Below are positions 8,087-16,478 of a stretch of DNA of 64,000 nucleotides, in pieces. The stretch's first letter is position 1; every line of letters starts with the position of its first letter. The notes beneath the pieces were generated by a model. The model ran no database searches. It had not been told where the DNA came from and saw nothing but the letters and a program-made list of their open reading frames with translations. The position numbers and the translations under genes are program-made. Source of the DNA: an uncultured Eubacteriales bacterium (GTDB lineage: Bacteria; Bacillota; Clostridia; Oscillospirales; CAG-272); assembly GCA_934433485.1 (NCBI GenBank), contig CAKRZR010000013.1, forward strand, positions 1 through 64,000, written 5' to 3'.

Positions 8087-9400
8087 ATGGAAGAGAAATT
8101 TCTGCAAACCACACGGGAGCTCATCGCGTTTCTCGACAAAAGTCCTACAGCGTTTCAGGCGGTAGGTGAGATCGCGGCGCTGCTCACGGAAAATGGCTTC
8201 ACACACCTGTCTGAGGCGGAGGAGTGGTCCCTCGTCCCCGGCGGCAAATACTATGTGACCCGGAATCAGTCCGCCATCGTCGCGTTTGTGATCCCGGAAA
8301 ATTACCGCCGCCACTTCACCATCTGCGCCAGCCACACCGATTCACCGACCTTCAAGCTCAAGGCAAACGCGACCGGAGACGGCTTTGGCGTCTACACAAA
8401 ACTGAATGTGGAAAACTATGGCGGCATGATCTACGACAGCTGGTTCGACCGTCCGCTGTCCGTGGCGGGTCGGGTGATCGTGCGGGAGGAAAATCGGCTG
8501 CGCGCCGTGCCGGTGGTGGTCGATCGGGATCTCGTCCTGATTCCGCACGTGGCAATCCACCAGATGCGCAACATCAACAGCGGCGTAACGTACAATCCGG
8601 CGACGGATCTCTGCCCGCTGTTCGGGGAAAAAGACGCCAAACTGACGCCGTATCTCGCGCAAGCCGCCGGTGTGGCGGAAGAGGGGATCGTCGCGACCGA
8701 TCTCTATCTCTACAACCGCGTGCCCGGTACGATCTGGGGAGACGGCGACGCGTTCTTCTCCTCCGCCCGGATCGACAATCTCCAGTGCGCCTACGCGACC
8801 CTGCGCGGGTTCTTAGCCGGGACCGATCCGACCAAAGCGCGCGGAATCGCCGTGTATTCCTCCTTCGACAACGAGGAGACCGGCAGCGAAACGCGACAGG
8901 GCGCCGGCTCTCCATTCCTGCAGGATACGCTTCAGGCGATCTGTGACGCGCTCGGTCTGCGGCTGCCCACCATGCTTGCCTCGTCCTTCATGGTCTCCGC
9001 CGATAACGGACACGCGCGCCATCCGAACCATCCGGAGATGAGCGACGGCGCAAACTGCCCGAACCTGAACGGCGGGATCGTCATCAAAGCGAACGCGGCG
9101 CAGAAATACACCACAGACGGTGTATCCGCGGCGGTATTCGGGGAGATCTGCAAAAACGCGGGTGTGCCGACGCAGGTATTCCACAACCGGAGCGATATGC
9201 CCGGCGGATCCACGCTCGGCTCCATCTCAAACACGAAGGTCGCGCTCCACACCGTTGACATTGGTCTGCCGCAGCTCGCCATGCACTCCGCGTATGAGAC
9301 GGCGGGAACCAAGGATACCGCGTACCTCATCGACGCCATGAAGAGATTCTACGAGACGAATTTCCGTGCCGTCGGTGACGATGTGCTCGAGCTGGAATGA
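8087..9400 (+). CDS. apeB: M18-family aminopeptidase
   Basis: A 437-residue zinc aminopeptidase of the aspartyl aminopeptidase (M18) family, which removes N-terminal residues, preferring acidic ones, from peptides in the cytoplasm. Visible metal and active-site motifs are SHTDSPTFKLK, ARIDNLQ, FDNEETGSETRQGAGS, VSADNGHARHPNHPE, HNRSDMPGGSTLG and MHSAYETAG. The length matches the family. AGGAG lies upstream of the ATG. The barnase-like gene starts 14 bases after its stop, so the peptidase, RNase and inhibitor genes probably share a transcript. Confidence 0.92.
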   Translation: MEEKFLQTTRELIAFLDKSPTAFQAVGEIAALLTENGFTHLSEAEEWSLVPGGKYYVTRNQSAIVAFVIPENYRRHFTICASHTDSPTFKLKANATGDGFGVYTKLNVENYGGMIYDSWFDRPLSVAGRVIVREENRLRAVPVVVDRDLVLIPHVAIHQMRNINSGVTYNPATDLCPLFGEKDAKLTPYLAQAAGVAEEGIVATDLYLYNRVPGTIWGDGDAFFSSARIDNLQCAYATLRGFLAGTDPTKARGIAVYSSFDNEETGSETRQGAGSPFLQDTLQAICDALGLRLPTMLASSFMVSADNGHARHPNHPEMSDGANCPNLNGGIVIKANAAQKYTTDGVSAAVFGEICKNAGVPTQVFHNRSDMPGGSTLGSISNTKVALHTVDIGLPQLAMHSAYETAGTKDTAYLIDAMKRFYETNFRAVGDDVLELE

Positions 9401-9413
9401 GGCGAACGGTCTG

Positions 9414-10034
9414 ATGAAACGCACTGCCACAGGATTTTTCGTTCTCGCGCTGCTCCTGTCCGTCCTCGCCCTCACCTGCACAGGCTGCGACAGTCTGACC
9501 AAGTCCGAGGCGGAGGACATCCTCTCGCAGATCGACGCGCTGACCGGGGACACGGAACCGACGCCCGCGCCGCCGATCACGGAGTCACTGGACACCGGAG
9601 TCGAAACGGACGCGGTCGACACCACACCGCCTGCGCCGACAGACACGCCCGCCGAACCAGCGGTTTTCAGGGACGAGTATTACTATGATCTCACGCACGT
9701 GGTGTTGTACATCGACATCTACGACTGTCTGCCGGAGAACTACATCACCAAATCGGAAGCAAGAGCACTCGGCTGGTCAGGCGGCTCCGTGGAGGTCTAC
9801 AAGGAAGGGGCTGCCATCGGTGGGGACACGTTCGGCAACCGTGAGGGACTTCTGCCCAAGGGGATCACCTATACGGAATGCGACATTGACACAAACGGTG
9901 CGGACAGCCGCGGCGCCGCTCGTCTTGTGTTCGGCAAAGAGGACGGAGAATACCGCTATTACTACACCGCGGATCACTACAGCAGTTTTTCTGAAGTATA
10001 TATCGACACAAACGGGGAGGTTACATACCGATGA
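9414..10034 (+). CDS. Barnase-like ribonuclease with lipoprotein signal
   Basis: A 206-residue protein. Residues 1-25 form a lipoprotein-type signal ending in TCTGC (Cys 25), residues about 26-95 are a Thr/Pro/Asp-rich linker, and the rest is a microbial ribonuclease (N1/T1, barnase) domain. It has PENYITKSEARALGW, IGGDTFGNREGLLP, and the barnase catalytic set: Glu 155 (TECDID), Arg 166 and Arg 170 (DSRGAARLVF) and His 188 (TADHYSSF). Such enzymes cleave single-stranded RNA after guanine. The enzyme is probably tethered outside the cell. The barstar gene overlaps its stop by 4 bases. The start at 9414 was chosen over 9366 because it begins the signal peptide; its ribosome binding site is weak, suggesting coupling to the M18 gene. 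Confidence 0.88.
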   Translation: MKRTATGFFVLALLLSVLALTCTGCDSLTKSEAEDILSQIDALTGDTEPTPAPPITESLDTGVETDAVDTTPPAPTDTPAEPAVFRDEYYYDLTHVVLYIDIYDCLPENYITKSEARALGWSGGSVEVYKEGAAIGGDTFGNREGLLPKGITYTECDIDTNGADSRGAARLVFGKEDGEYRYYYTADHYSSFSEVYIDTNGEVTYR

Positions 10035-10297
10035 AGGAATACACCGTAGACTGTGAAAAGCTCGTCAATCCGGAAGCGACCCACACGATTCTCGCGGAGG
10101 TTTTCGCGTTCCCGCCGTATTACGGACGGAATCTGGACGCCCTGTACGACTGTCTGACCGCGCTGCCCGACTGCCGGATCCTGCTCCAGCACACGCGCGT
10201 TTTCCGGGATTCCGGCGCGTTTGCCCGGGCGGTTCTGTCCGTATTCGAGGAAGCAGCGGAGAAATTCGACCACATACGGATCAAAATGGAGCCGTAA
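10031..10297 (+). CDS. Barstar-family ribonuclease inhibitor
   Basis: An 88-residue cytoplasmic protein matching barstar along its length. The core PPYYGRNLDALYDCLTAL carries the two Asp residues (of LDALYD) that plug the barnase active site, equivalent to Asp35 and Asp39. It neutralises barnase-type RNase inside the cell until export. ATGA overlap with the RNase gene implies coupled translation. An intrinsic terminator follows. Confidence 0.92.
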   Translation: MKEYTVDCEKLVNPEATHTILAEVFAFPPYYGRNLDALYDCLTALPDCRILLQHTRVFRDSGAFARAVLSVFEEAAEKFDHIRIKMEP

Positions 10298-10312
10298 AAA
10301 GGTGATCCACAT

Positions 10313-10360
10313 AAAAAAGCCGTCCCGTCCGGTATTTATCCATGGAGGGATGGCTTTTTT
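10313..10360 (+). terminator. Terminator after the barstar gene
   Basis: AAAAAAGCCGTCCC pairs with GGGATGGCTTTTTT. The symmetric A/T flanks would also serve the convergent MFS gene on the minus strand. Confidence 0.85.
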
Positions 10361-10386
10361 GGATGCCGCGCTGACGTTTGGTTTTC

Positions 10387-11616
10387 TCACTTTTGCGGAT
10401 AGAGCAGGGGAAACTGCTTTTTGTCTGTCGCAGCCAGTGCGCCGTACAGGACGATGGCAGCCGCACCGATCACGCCGACGGTGATCCACGCGCTGTCGTA
10501 GCCGCTTTTATCGAGAATCCTGCCGACGATGATGTTGCCGACTGCCGAAAACGCGCCGTAGCAGGTGTAGATGAAGCTGTTCACCCTGCCCCAGTGCGTG
10601 GAGGGGATCCGGCGCGTCATATACGGCTGTTCCCCGAGCGTTTTGAATACCTCGCCGATGGTGAACACGATCATCAGCGCGAAATAGACGGGGATATTCC
10701 CGCCGGAGAAGCGGTAGCCGAACAGTCCGAGCGCAAGCAGCACCATCCCGCACACGATCTTGCGCACGTCCATGAGCCCTGCGGCAAATGTGGTGACAAG
10801 CGGCGTGGCAATGATGACAATAAAGCCGTTCACGCTGGTGAGCAGACCGAAGATCTCCGCACCGTCCGCGCCATAGAGCGTCTCCATGTTCAGCGGCAGG
10901 AGATAGTTGAACTGCGCGTACAAAAGGCCGCCGAAGCCGGTCGCCGCGGCATACAGCCACAGAGACGGACGGCTTTTCAGAATGGTGAACAGACCCACGC
11001 CGTCCTTTTTCTCCTCATACGCGCTGACCGATTTTTTCGGAACGGACAGCGTTTTGATGAAGAAAAAGATGAGCACCGTGGAGGAAAACGTCGATACGGC
11101 GGTGATGAGGAACGCGAGCCACAGATACTGCTTGAACAGAAATCCGCCCAGCGTCGGCGCGATCACCACACCCAGATTCATGCCGAGGTACTGGAGACTA
11201 TACGCCTGCTCCCTGTTGTCCCCGTCGCTGAGATCGGCAACCAGCGCATCATAAGACGGACCCTCGATGGTGGCGAACATACCGGCGATATAAAACAGCA
11301 CAATACTCATGGCGGACAGCGGTATGCACCCGGCGATGATGTAGCAGACGACGGTCACCATATCGCAGCACACGATGATCCACTTCCGGTTGCGCGCGTC
11401 CGCCAGCTTCCCACCGAGCAGCAGCATCGGGAACTGCAGGACGGACATGATCATCGTGATCACGGCGATCTCTGTCGCGTCATAGCCGAGCTTGTTTTTG
11501 AGTATCAGCGTCAAAAGCGGCCAGATGAGAGAGCCCATGCTGGTCACAATCCTGCCGAAGAAGAGAATGTAGATCTCCTTTGACAGATGCAGAAAGGGGG
11601 CTAAGAATTTTTTCAT
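10387..11616 (-). CDS. MFS transporter
   Basis: A 409-residue polytopic membrane protein of the major facilitator superfamily with about twelve hydrophobic segments. The segment GKLADARNRKWIIVC between helices 2 and 3 is the typical MFS A-motif (GxLaDrxgrk). It resembles drug:H+ antiporter-type (DHA1-like) carriers, but no substrate can be given. A purine-rich TAAGGA lies about 13 bases before the ATG, which is rather far. It is downstream of the PHP-domain gene on the same strand with a 199-base gap, so cotranscription is possible but unproven. It converges with the barstar gene. Confidence 0.85.
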   Translation of the reverse strand: MKKFLAPFLHLSKEIYILFFGRIVTSMGSLIWPLLTLILKNKLGYDATEIAVITMIMSVLQFPMLLLGGKLADARNRKWIIVCCDMVTVVCYIIAGCIPLSAMSIVLFYIAGMFATIEGPSYDALVADLSDGDNREQAYSLQYLGMNLGVVIAPTLGGFLFKQYLWLAFLITAVSTFSSTVLIFFFIKTLSVPKKSVSAYEEKKDGVGLFTILKSRPSLWLYAAATGFGGLLYAQFNYLLPLNMETLYGADGAEIFGLLTSVNGFIVIIATPLVTTFAAGLMDVRKIVCGMVLLALGLFGYRFSGGNIPVYFALMIVFTIGEVFKTLGEQPYMTRRIPSTHWGRVNSFIYTCYGAFSAVGNIIVGRILDKSGYDSAWITVGVIGAAAIVLYGALAATDKKQFPLLYPQK

Positions 11617-11815
11617 GGAGAGGAGCGTCCTTACTCTGTATCGATACTTTGCCGATACGCCTCAATGTGTGGTCCACAGGCGCATCACCGTCGCGCGTCC
11701 GAGCTTTTGCGATCGGGGTATTGCCGCAGGGCGGTGTATACGCAGACAGGCACGCGGACAAAGGTCAAGCGGTTTCGGAAAACGTCGATTTGAGGTTGTT
11801 TCATTCAGCGCATCC

Positions 11816-12766
11816 TTAGAGAAGCTCCGCCACATCGAACGCGCGGGTATCGGCATGCCGTCCGTGTTCGTCCACGATGTCGAGGCGCACATAGCCGTCA
11901 TCCGGGCGGACGGAGAATACCGCCTCCGTGATCGTCTCACCGAACGGTGCGCCCGCCGCCTCCGCTCTGCGGTATTTGGTGGAAAGCTGCATCCGGAATA
12001 CGGGTGAGGTCTTCACACGAAGCTGTCCGTCCTCCGCGATGACCTCCAGGAACCGCGGCCCCATCGAGGCGTAGTAATCGCCGGCTTTCAGTGCGCGGAA
12101 CACATCCTCGTAGGTCAGCGTCGGCGCCATGATGTACGTAAAGCCGCCGTAGGAGTCAAAGAGCGGATGCTCCTCTGGCAGATGGTCGTGGTTGTCGTCC
12201 GTCGCCGTGCAGCCGATCCTGTTGCCCAGCCGGAGCAGATCGTCGTATACCTGCGGTACGTAATCGCACCAGCCGCCGCAATCCGAGCTGTAGTTGTAGA
12301 TCTCCAGCGCGTCCATGCCGTGGTACCGGCTGTATTCCGGATACGATTCCATCGACCACACCGGGTGGTTGTACGTTACGAAATATCCGGCTTCCTTAGC
12401 ACGGCGGATGGTTTCGTTGATCCGCTCCGCGCTGTAGGGATCCTCGCAGTCGGGCACATCGATCGGGGTCAGATAGTCCTTAGCCAGGCAGACGGCGCAG
12501 AGATGGCAGACCTTTGCGACATTGTAGGAGGGAGCCGGCTCCGTAAAGTCCAGCTCGTATCCGTTCAGTGCGAGAAAATCGTCGTCGGTCAGCTCATTGT
12601 GGCCGTACAGTCTCGTATGATCTGTGAACGCAATGATCGAGTAGCCGTGCGCCATATAATGCGCTTTCAGCTCCTCCGGTGTGAATTTTCCGTCCGAAAA
12701 CGTAGAATGGCAGTGCAGATTCGCCTTGTACTGCGGTATATCCGCGGAAATGAGGATTTTTTTCAT
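11816..12766 (-). CDS. PHP-domain phosphoesterase family protein
   Basis: A 316-residue protein of the polymerase and histidinol phosphatase (PHP) superfamily. Metal-binding motifs are NLHCHSTFSDG (near residue 15), AFTDHTRLYGH (near 50), TYNHPVW and TATDDNHD. Such proteins use a trinuclear metal centre to hydrolyse phosphoesters; this branch resembles stand-alone PHP proteins of unknown substrate. The start at 12766 is preceded by AAGGAA. The much longer open frame to 13870 is spurious because it runs over the promoter and the divergent lipoprotein gene. Confidence 0.82.
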   Translation of the reverse strand: MKKILISADIPQYKANLHCHSTFSDGKFTPEELKAHYMAHGYSIIAFTDHTRLYGHNELTDDDFLALNGYELDFTEPAPSYNVAKVCHLCAVCLAKDYLTPIDVPDCEDPYSAERINETIRRAKEAGYFVTYNHPVWSMESYPEYSRYHGMDALEIYNYSSDCGGWCDYVPQVYDDLLRLGNRIGCTATDDNHDHLPEEHPLFDSYGGFTYIMAPTLTYEDVFRALKAGDYYASMGPRFLEVIAEDGQLRVKTSPVFRMQLSTKYRRAEAAGAPFGETITEAVFSVRPDDGYVRLDIVDEHGRHADTRAFDVAELL

Positions 12767-12806
12767 GATCGCTGTTCCTTTTCTCAATGGAATATCGGTT
12801 TTGTCC

Positions 12807-12835
12807 ATTATACGCCATCCGCACCGTTCTGTCAA
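12807..12835 (-). promoter_or_regulatory. Promoter of the PHP-domain gene
   Basis: Minus strand TTGACA, 17 bp, TATAAT. Confidence 0.85.
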
Positions 12836-13075
12836 GCGGCAAATCCGCCGTCTCCCACTCTCCTGTGTGAAAAATTCATAAATTCTTAAGATTTCCACGG
12901 AAACATTTTCCGTCCGCGCACGTCTTATCATAAAAAGGCTGTAAACGCTGCTTTCAGGCCGTTTTTGCGCTGAAAAATCATATAGGCGCGCTTTACGGCG
13001 TAAAAAACCGATTTGCGCAGAGCGCGTCCCCATCCACACGCGACGCACAGGAGATATGCGCGAAAGGAGAGCATC
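12836..13075. promoter_or_regulatory. Upstream region of the lipoprotein/radical SAM pair
   Basis: No gene seen, and no promoter of the pattern found elsewhere in the window. It holds a perfect inverted repeat TTTACG-G-CGTAAA at 12992-13004, a candidate regulator site, and a small GGAAA/TTTCC hairpin at about 12898-12912. Confidence 0.35.
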
Positions 13076-13858
13076 ATGGAGATCACACCGCAGCGGGATT
13101 ATCCGCGTCCGGCATACCCGACTGCCGCGATATTTCATAAAAACCGTCATCGGCTCATGCGTCACATCCCGCGCCGCTGGCGATATGAAAAAACTGTCGG
13201 CAGCATATTGGCGTTCACGATCCTGTCGGGTCTTTGCGCCTGTTCTCTGCAAAACGGCGAGGACACGGAGCGCGATGCGTCGGCGTTGTCCGTTCCGCTG
13301 TTTGTCCACGGCGAGGGCAGGGGCAGCTATGGATGTGAAAGCGTCGCGCCGCCGGTCTATCTGTCGGAGGACGAGGCCGCGCAGGTGATCCGCGAAACGG
13401 CAAAGGAATACGGACTGTCGCTCACCGGAGAGGGCACGGTATCGGGAGACGCGCTGCCGTATACGAGCCTCTTTGGAAAAATGGACGAAACGTACAAGGG
13501 GGAGCTTGCACTGGACGGCTACGATGAGGCGACGGGACTGGGCTATCTGTTCGTTTCCCGCAATGACGTCGCCGCGTGGCAGAAGGATATCGGAGTATAT
13601 ACGTCCGTGGAAACCTACGATATGAAGGGAACGGCGGAGAAGCTCTCTGACACGGTGAAAAACACAGCGGTATTTTACGATCCCGGCACCGATTCCGCGC
13701 TGCTCGACGAATATTTCCTCCATGCCGATACGGAGGACCGCTATTCCGAGGAGAATCTTCAGGCATACGCGGCGGCGCAGAAGGCACAGGCGGAAGAAAA
13801 GCTCCGCGCGCAGGTCATGGATTTTATCGCGTGGCTTCAGGCACAGGGCGTTCTGTGA
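13076..13858 (+). CDS. Lipoprotein-like protein paired with radical SAM enzyme
   Basis: A 260-residue protein I cannot assign to a family. Its start is set by AAAGGAGA 6 bases upstream. An unusually long Arg/His-rich N-terminus (about 1-40) precedes a hydrophobic stretch and a lipobox-like LCAC (Cys 54/56). The mature part begins with SVPLFVHGEGRGSYGCE and continues with SVAPPVYLSEDEAAQVI; it has a single Cys after the lipobox and an Ala/Lys/Glu-rich, probably helical C-terminus. It ends 10 bases before the radical SAM gene, so they form one operon. It could be the substrate, a partner or merely a neighbour of that enzyme. Function unknown. Confidence 0.7.
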   Translation: MEITPQRDYPRPAYPTAAIFHKNRHRLMRHIPRRWRYEKTVGSILAFTILSGLCACSLQNGEDTERDASALSVPLFVHGEGRGSYGCESVAPPVYLSEDEAAQVIRETAKEYGLSLTGEGTVSGDALPYTSLFGKMDETYKGELALDGYDEATGLGYLFVSRNDVAAWQKDIGVYTSVETYDMKGTAEKLSDTVKNTAVFYDPGTDSALLDEYFLHADTEDRYSEENLQAYAAAQKAQAEEKLRAQVMDFIAWLQAQGVL

Positions 13859-13868
13859 GGTGACAGCC

Positions 13869-14978
13869 ATGCACTACACACTGCACATCACGGACCGCTG
13901 CAATCTTGCCTGCACCTACTGCTATGTACACAAAGGTACGGCGGATATGACGCTCGACACGGCAAAGCGGGCGGTCGATATGGCGGCGCGGGAGGGCGGA
14001 CACCACGGGATCGTCTTTTTCGGCGGCGAACCGCTCCTCTGCCGGGAACGGATGGAACAGATCGTCGATTACGCGGAGCGCGTCATGCAAAAGGGCGGCG
14101 TATTCTTCCACTTCAAGGTCACGACAAACGGGCTGTCCATGGACGAATCGTTCCTCGACTGGGCAGACCGGCACGAGGTCTTTATCGCGCTGTCCCACGA
14201 TGGGCAAGGCAACCATTGTCGGATCGCGCCGGACGGTACAAATATCTCGGACGCCATTGACGACGCCGCGCGGCGGCTGCTTTCCCGCAGACCGTACGCA
14301 CCGGTGCTAATGACGGTCACGCCGCACACGCTTTCCCGCTACGCGGACAATGTGAAATACCTTTTCGATCTCGGCTTCCGCTACCTCATCTGCACCATGG
14401 ACTATTCCGCGCCGTGGCAGGACAAAGATCTGCTCGCGCTGAAACGGCAGTACCGGCGGCTGGCGGCGCTGTACCGCGAATGGACAAAAAAAGAGGAAAA
14501 GTTCTATCTCTCGCCGTTTGAGGTAAAGATCGCCTCGCACATCCGCAGCCACAATCCGCGCGCGGAACGGTGTGAGCTTGGCAAAAAGCAGCTGTCCATC
14601 GCCCCGGACGGGAAGATCTACCCCTGTGTGCAGCTGGTCGGCGATCCGGCGTTCTGCATCGGCGACGTGACGCGCGGCATCGACGAGGAAAAAAGGCAGG
14701 CGCTGTATCTCTTAAACGAGCGGGAAAAGCCGGAATGCGCCGGCTGTGTGATCCGGGACCGCTGTCTCCACACCTGCGCCTGCCTGAATCGCGCGGCGAC
14801 CGGGGACATCACAAAGGTCTCCCCGTTTCTCTGCGCGCACGAACGGATCCTGCTCCCGATCGCGGACGGTCTGGCGGAACGGCTCTACGGCGAGGAAAAC
14901 GCACTCTTTATCCAGAAGCAGTACAACGACATGTTCCCGCTCCTCTCCCTGACCGAGGACAAGGTACTGCGGAAATAG
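13869..14978 (+). CDS. Radical SAM/SPASM-domain peptide-modifying enzyme
   Basis: A 369-residue radical SAM enzyme. CNLACTYC (Cys 11, 15, 18) holds the SAM-binding 4Fe-4S cluster, FFGGEPLL is the SAM-contact GGE motif, and the C-terminus carries a SPASM-type cysteine set (RCELGKKQ, YPCVQ, FCIGD, CAGCVIRDRCLHTCACLN, FLCAHE) for auxiliary clusters. Such enzymes install thioether or C-C links in peptides or modify proteins (sactipeptide and anaerobic sulfatase-maturase type). The start is at 13869 with AGGTGA before it. No small Cys-rich precursor gene is visible next to it; only the lipoprotein-like gene precedes it. It is not of the short glycyl-radical-activase type. Confidence 0.88.
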   Translation: MHYTLHITDRCNLACTYCYVHKGTADMTLDTAKRAVDMAAREGGHHGIVFFGGEPLLCRERMEQIVDYAERVMQKGGVFFHFKVTTNGLSMDESFLDWADRHEVFIALSHDGQGNHCRIAPDGTNISDAIDDAARRLLSRRPYAPVLMTVTPHTLSRYADNVKYLFDLGFRYLICTMDYSAPWQDKDLLALKRQYRRLAALYREWTKKEEKFYLSPFEVKIASHIRSHNPRAERCELGKKQLSIAPDGKIYPCVQLVGDPAFCIGDVTRGIDEEKRQALYLLNEREKPECAGCVIRDRCLHTCACLNRAATGDITKVSPFLCAHERILLPIADGLAERLYGEENALFIQKQYNDMFPLLSLTEDKVLRK

Positions 14979-15262
14979 GATTTTGTTCCGAAACCAGAAT
15001 TTACCGAGAGAATCCTGCTGCAAGGGCCGGACAGAACAAGTCAGGCAAAAAGGTACACATAGCATAGGGCGGAATCGGTCTGCTTTGGAAACAGTCCCAG
15101 ACCGATTCCGTCCTCCTGCTCTTGCTGTCTCTATTGTATCATAAAAACCACGACCGGGCTACCCTTTTCGGATAACCCGGTCTCTTTTTCTCCTGCTCTC
15201 ACGGCAACAGGCACGTAATTTTCTTCCCAACCAACAGTTGAAAAAACTCAAAAACGGGATGT
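14979..15262. other. Intergenic region with two hairpins
   Basis: No gene seen. A GGCGGAATCGGTCTG arm at about 15066 pairs with CAGACCGATTCCGTCC ending near 15114. A second, terminator-like hairpin follows at 15152-15190. Confidence 0.6.
15152..15190 (+). terminator. Terminator of the radical SAM operon
   Basis: GACCGGGCTA pairs with TAACCCGGTC (one mismatch) and is followed by TCTTTTTCT. Confidence 0.75.
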
Positions 15263-15291
15263 TTGACTGCTTTTCATGGATATGGTATAAT
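15263..15291 (+). promoter_or_regulatory. Promoter of the HTH/TPR gene
   Basis: TTGACT, 17 bp, TATAAT. Confidence 0.85.
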
Positions 15292-15338
15292 ATCATCAAG
15301 GAAGGCGCCTCCGGAATGAAAGAAAAGGAGTAAACAAT

Positions 15339-16424
15339 ATGAATCTCGGTAATAAAATCCGTGAACTGCGCAGAGCAAGAAACCTTACACAAGAGCAGCT
15401 GGCGGCTTCATTGAACATCTCCGCGCAGGCTGTATCGAAATGGGAGATGAGCGCATCTTATCCCGATATGGCGCTGCTTCCGACACTGGCGGCATTTTTT
15501 AACGTGTCGATCGACGAGCTTTTTGATTTTGACGTACGGAATATCGACAAAGAGATCGAAGAGATTCGTCTGGAATACAACAAGTATTTTTGGAACAATT
15601 TTGAGAAAGCTGAACAGATTTTGCTGGATGGTCTGAAATTGTACCCTGCCTCTGTCCAACTCAAAACGGAATTGTTTGAGCTATACGCGTATAATACTGA
15701 CCGTGGGGAGGAAATCATTAACAAGGCTTTTGAGCTTGGAAGTCATATCATCAGTATATCACAGGATGTTTTCTGCACCTGCCGCACAAAAGCGAATATG
15801 ATCCATATTTACACATGTTTAGAGCTCGAAAAAGGTCAGGACCACTACGAGGATATTAAAAAAATCATTGAAACCCTACCATATATGTATCCTTATATGC
15901 TGCAAGACAGAATGCGCCTTTCGGCAAGCTATATCAAAGGCGAGGAAGGCATGAAGGAAGCCAAAGAGCTCGTGGATATAGAATGGCAGGAGTTATTCAT
16001 AGCCTGCGCCCAGGTGGGACGCCGCTATTTTGATATGGGTGACTACGAAAACGCGATGATTCATTATCAGGAAAGCGTGGACGTTATCGAACGATTTATG
16101 TATCCGGACAAGCAGGGCTGTGACGCATATCCCATAGACGGTACACACGCGAACCATGCTATGACGCTTTTGAGCATCGCGGTCTGTATGTTTCGTTTGG
16201 GTAAAACCGAGGGCATAGACGAGCGGATTGAAAAAGCAAAGCATATTTATTTTGACACATACAACCACATAGAGATCCGTGATTATGATAAAACCATGCG
16301 CAAAATGGTGGATTATTTCACAAAGGAATACAATAGGAAAAAGCTGAACGAATATAAGCCGCTTGACTTGGGCGAGATTGAAAAACGGATAGCAGAAAAG
16401 AACGAATCGTGCAGAAAAAGCTGA
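15339..16424 (+). CDS. XRE-family HTH protein with C-terminal helical repeats
   Basis: A 361-residue protein with an N-terminal Cro/C1-type helix-turn-helix (about 4-60: LTQEQLAASLNISAQAVSKW, EMSASYPDMALLPTLAAFF) and a long helical C-terminal part (about 75-350), probably TPR-like (RYFDMGDYENAMIHYQESVD). It probably binds DNA and senses a peptide or other ligand through the helical part. AAAGGAG precedes the start. The gene is visibly AT-richer in its codons than its neighbours, which suggests recent transfer. It is flanked by its own promoter and a shared terminator. Confidence 0.8.
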   Translation: MNLGNKIRELRRARNLTQEQLAASLNISAQAVSKWEMSASYPDMALLPTLAAFFNVSIDELFDFDVRNIDKEIEEIRLEYNKYFWNNFEKAEQILLDGLKLYPASVQLKTELFELYAYNTDRGEEIINKAFELGSHIISISQDVFCTCRTKANMIHIYTCLELEKGQDHYEDIKKIIETLPYMYPYMLQDRMRLSASYIKGEEGMKEAKELVDIEWQELFIACAQVGRRYFDMGDYENAMIHYQESVDVIERFMYPDKQGCDAYPIDGTHANHAMTLLSIAVCMFRLGKTEGIDERIEKAKHIYFDTYNHIEIRDYDKTMRKMVDYFTKEYNRKKLNEYKPLDLGEIEKRIAEKNESCRKS

Positions 16425-16429
16425 AACGC

Positions 16430-16473
16430 AAAGGACAGCGCGTCCCATTCCGGGATACCCTGTCCTTTGTTTT
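16430..16473. terminator. Bidirectional terminator between convergent genes
   Basis: AAAGGACAG pairs with CTGTCCTTT, followed by GTTTTTT on the plus strand. It separates the HTH/TPR gene from the convergent solute-binding gene. Confidence 0.8.
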
Positions 16474-16478
16474 TTGGG

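Noticed and set aside
12767..13870. N-terminal extension of the PHP-domain frame up to 13870
   Set aside because: It crosses the TTGACA/TATAAT promoter and the divergent lipoprotein gene; AAGGAA places the start at 12766.
13869..14978. Radical SAM gene as activase of the glycyl radical enzyme
   Set aside because: Its C-terminal SPASM-type cysteine set and 369-residue length fit peptide-modifying enzymes, and it is 4 kb away in another operon.
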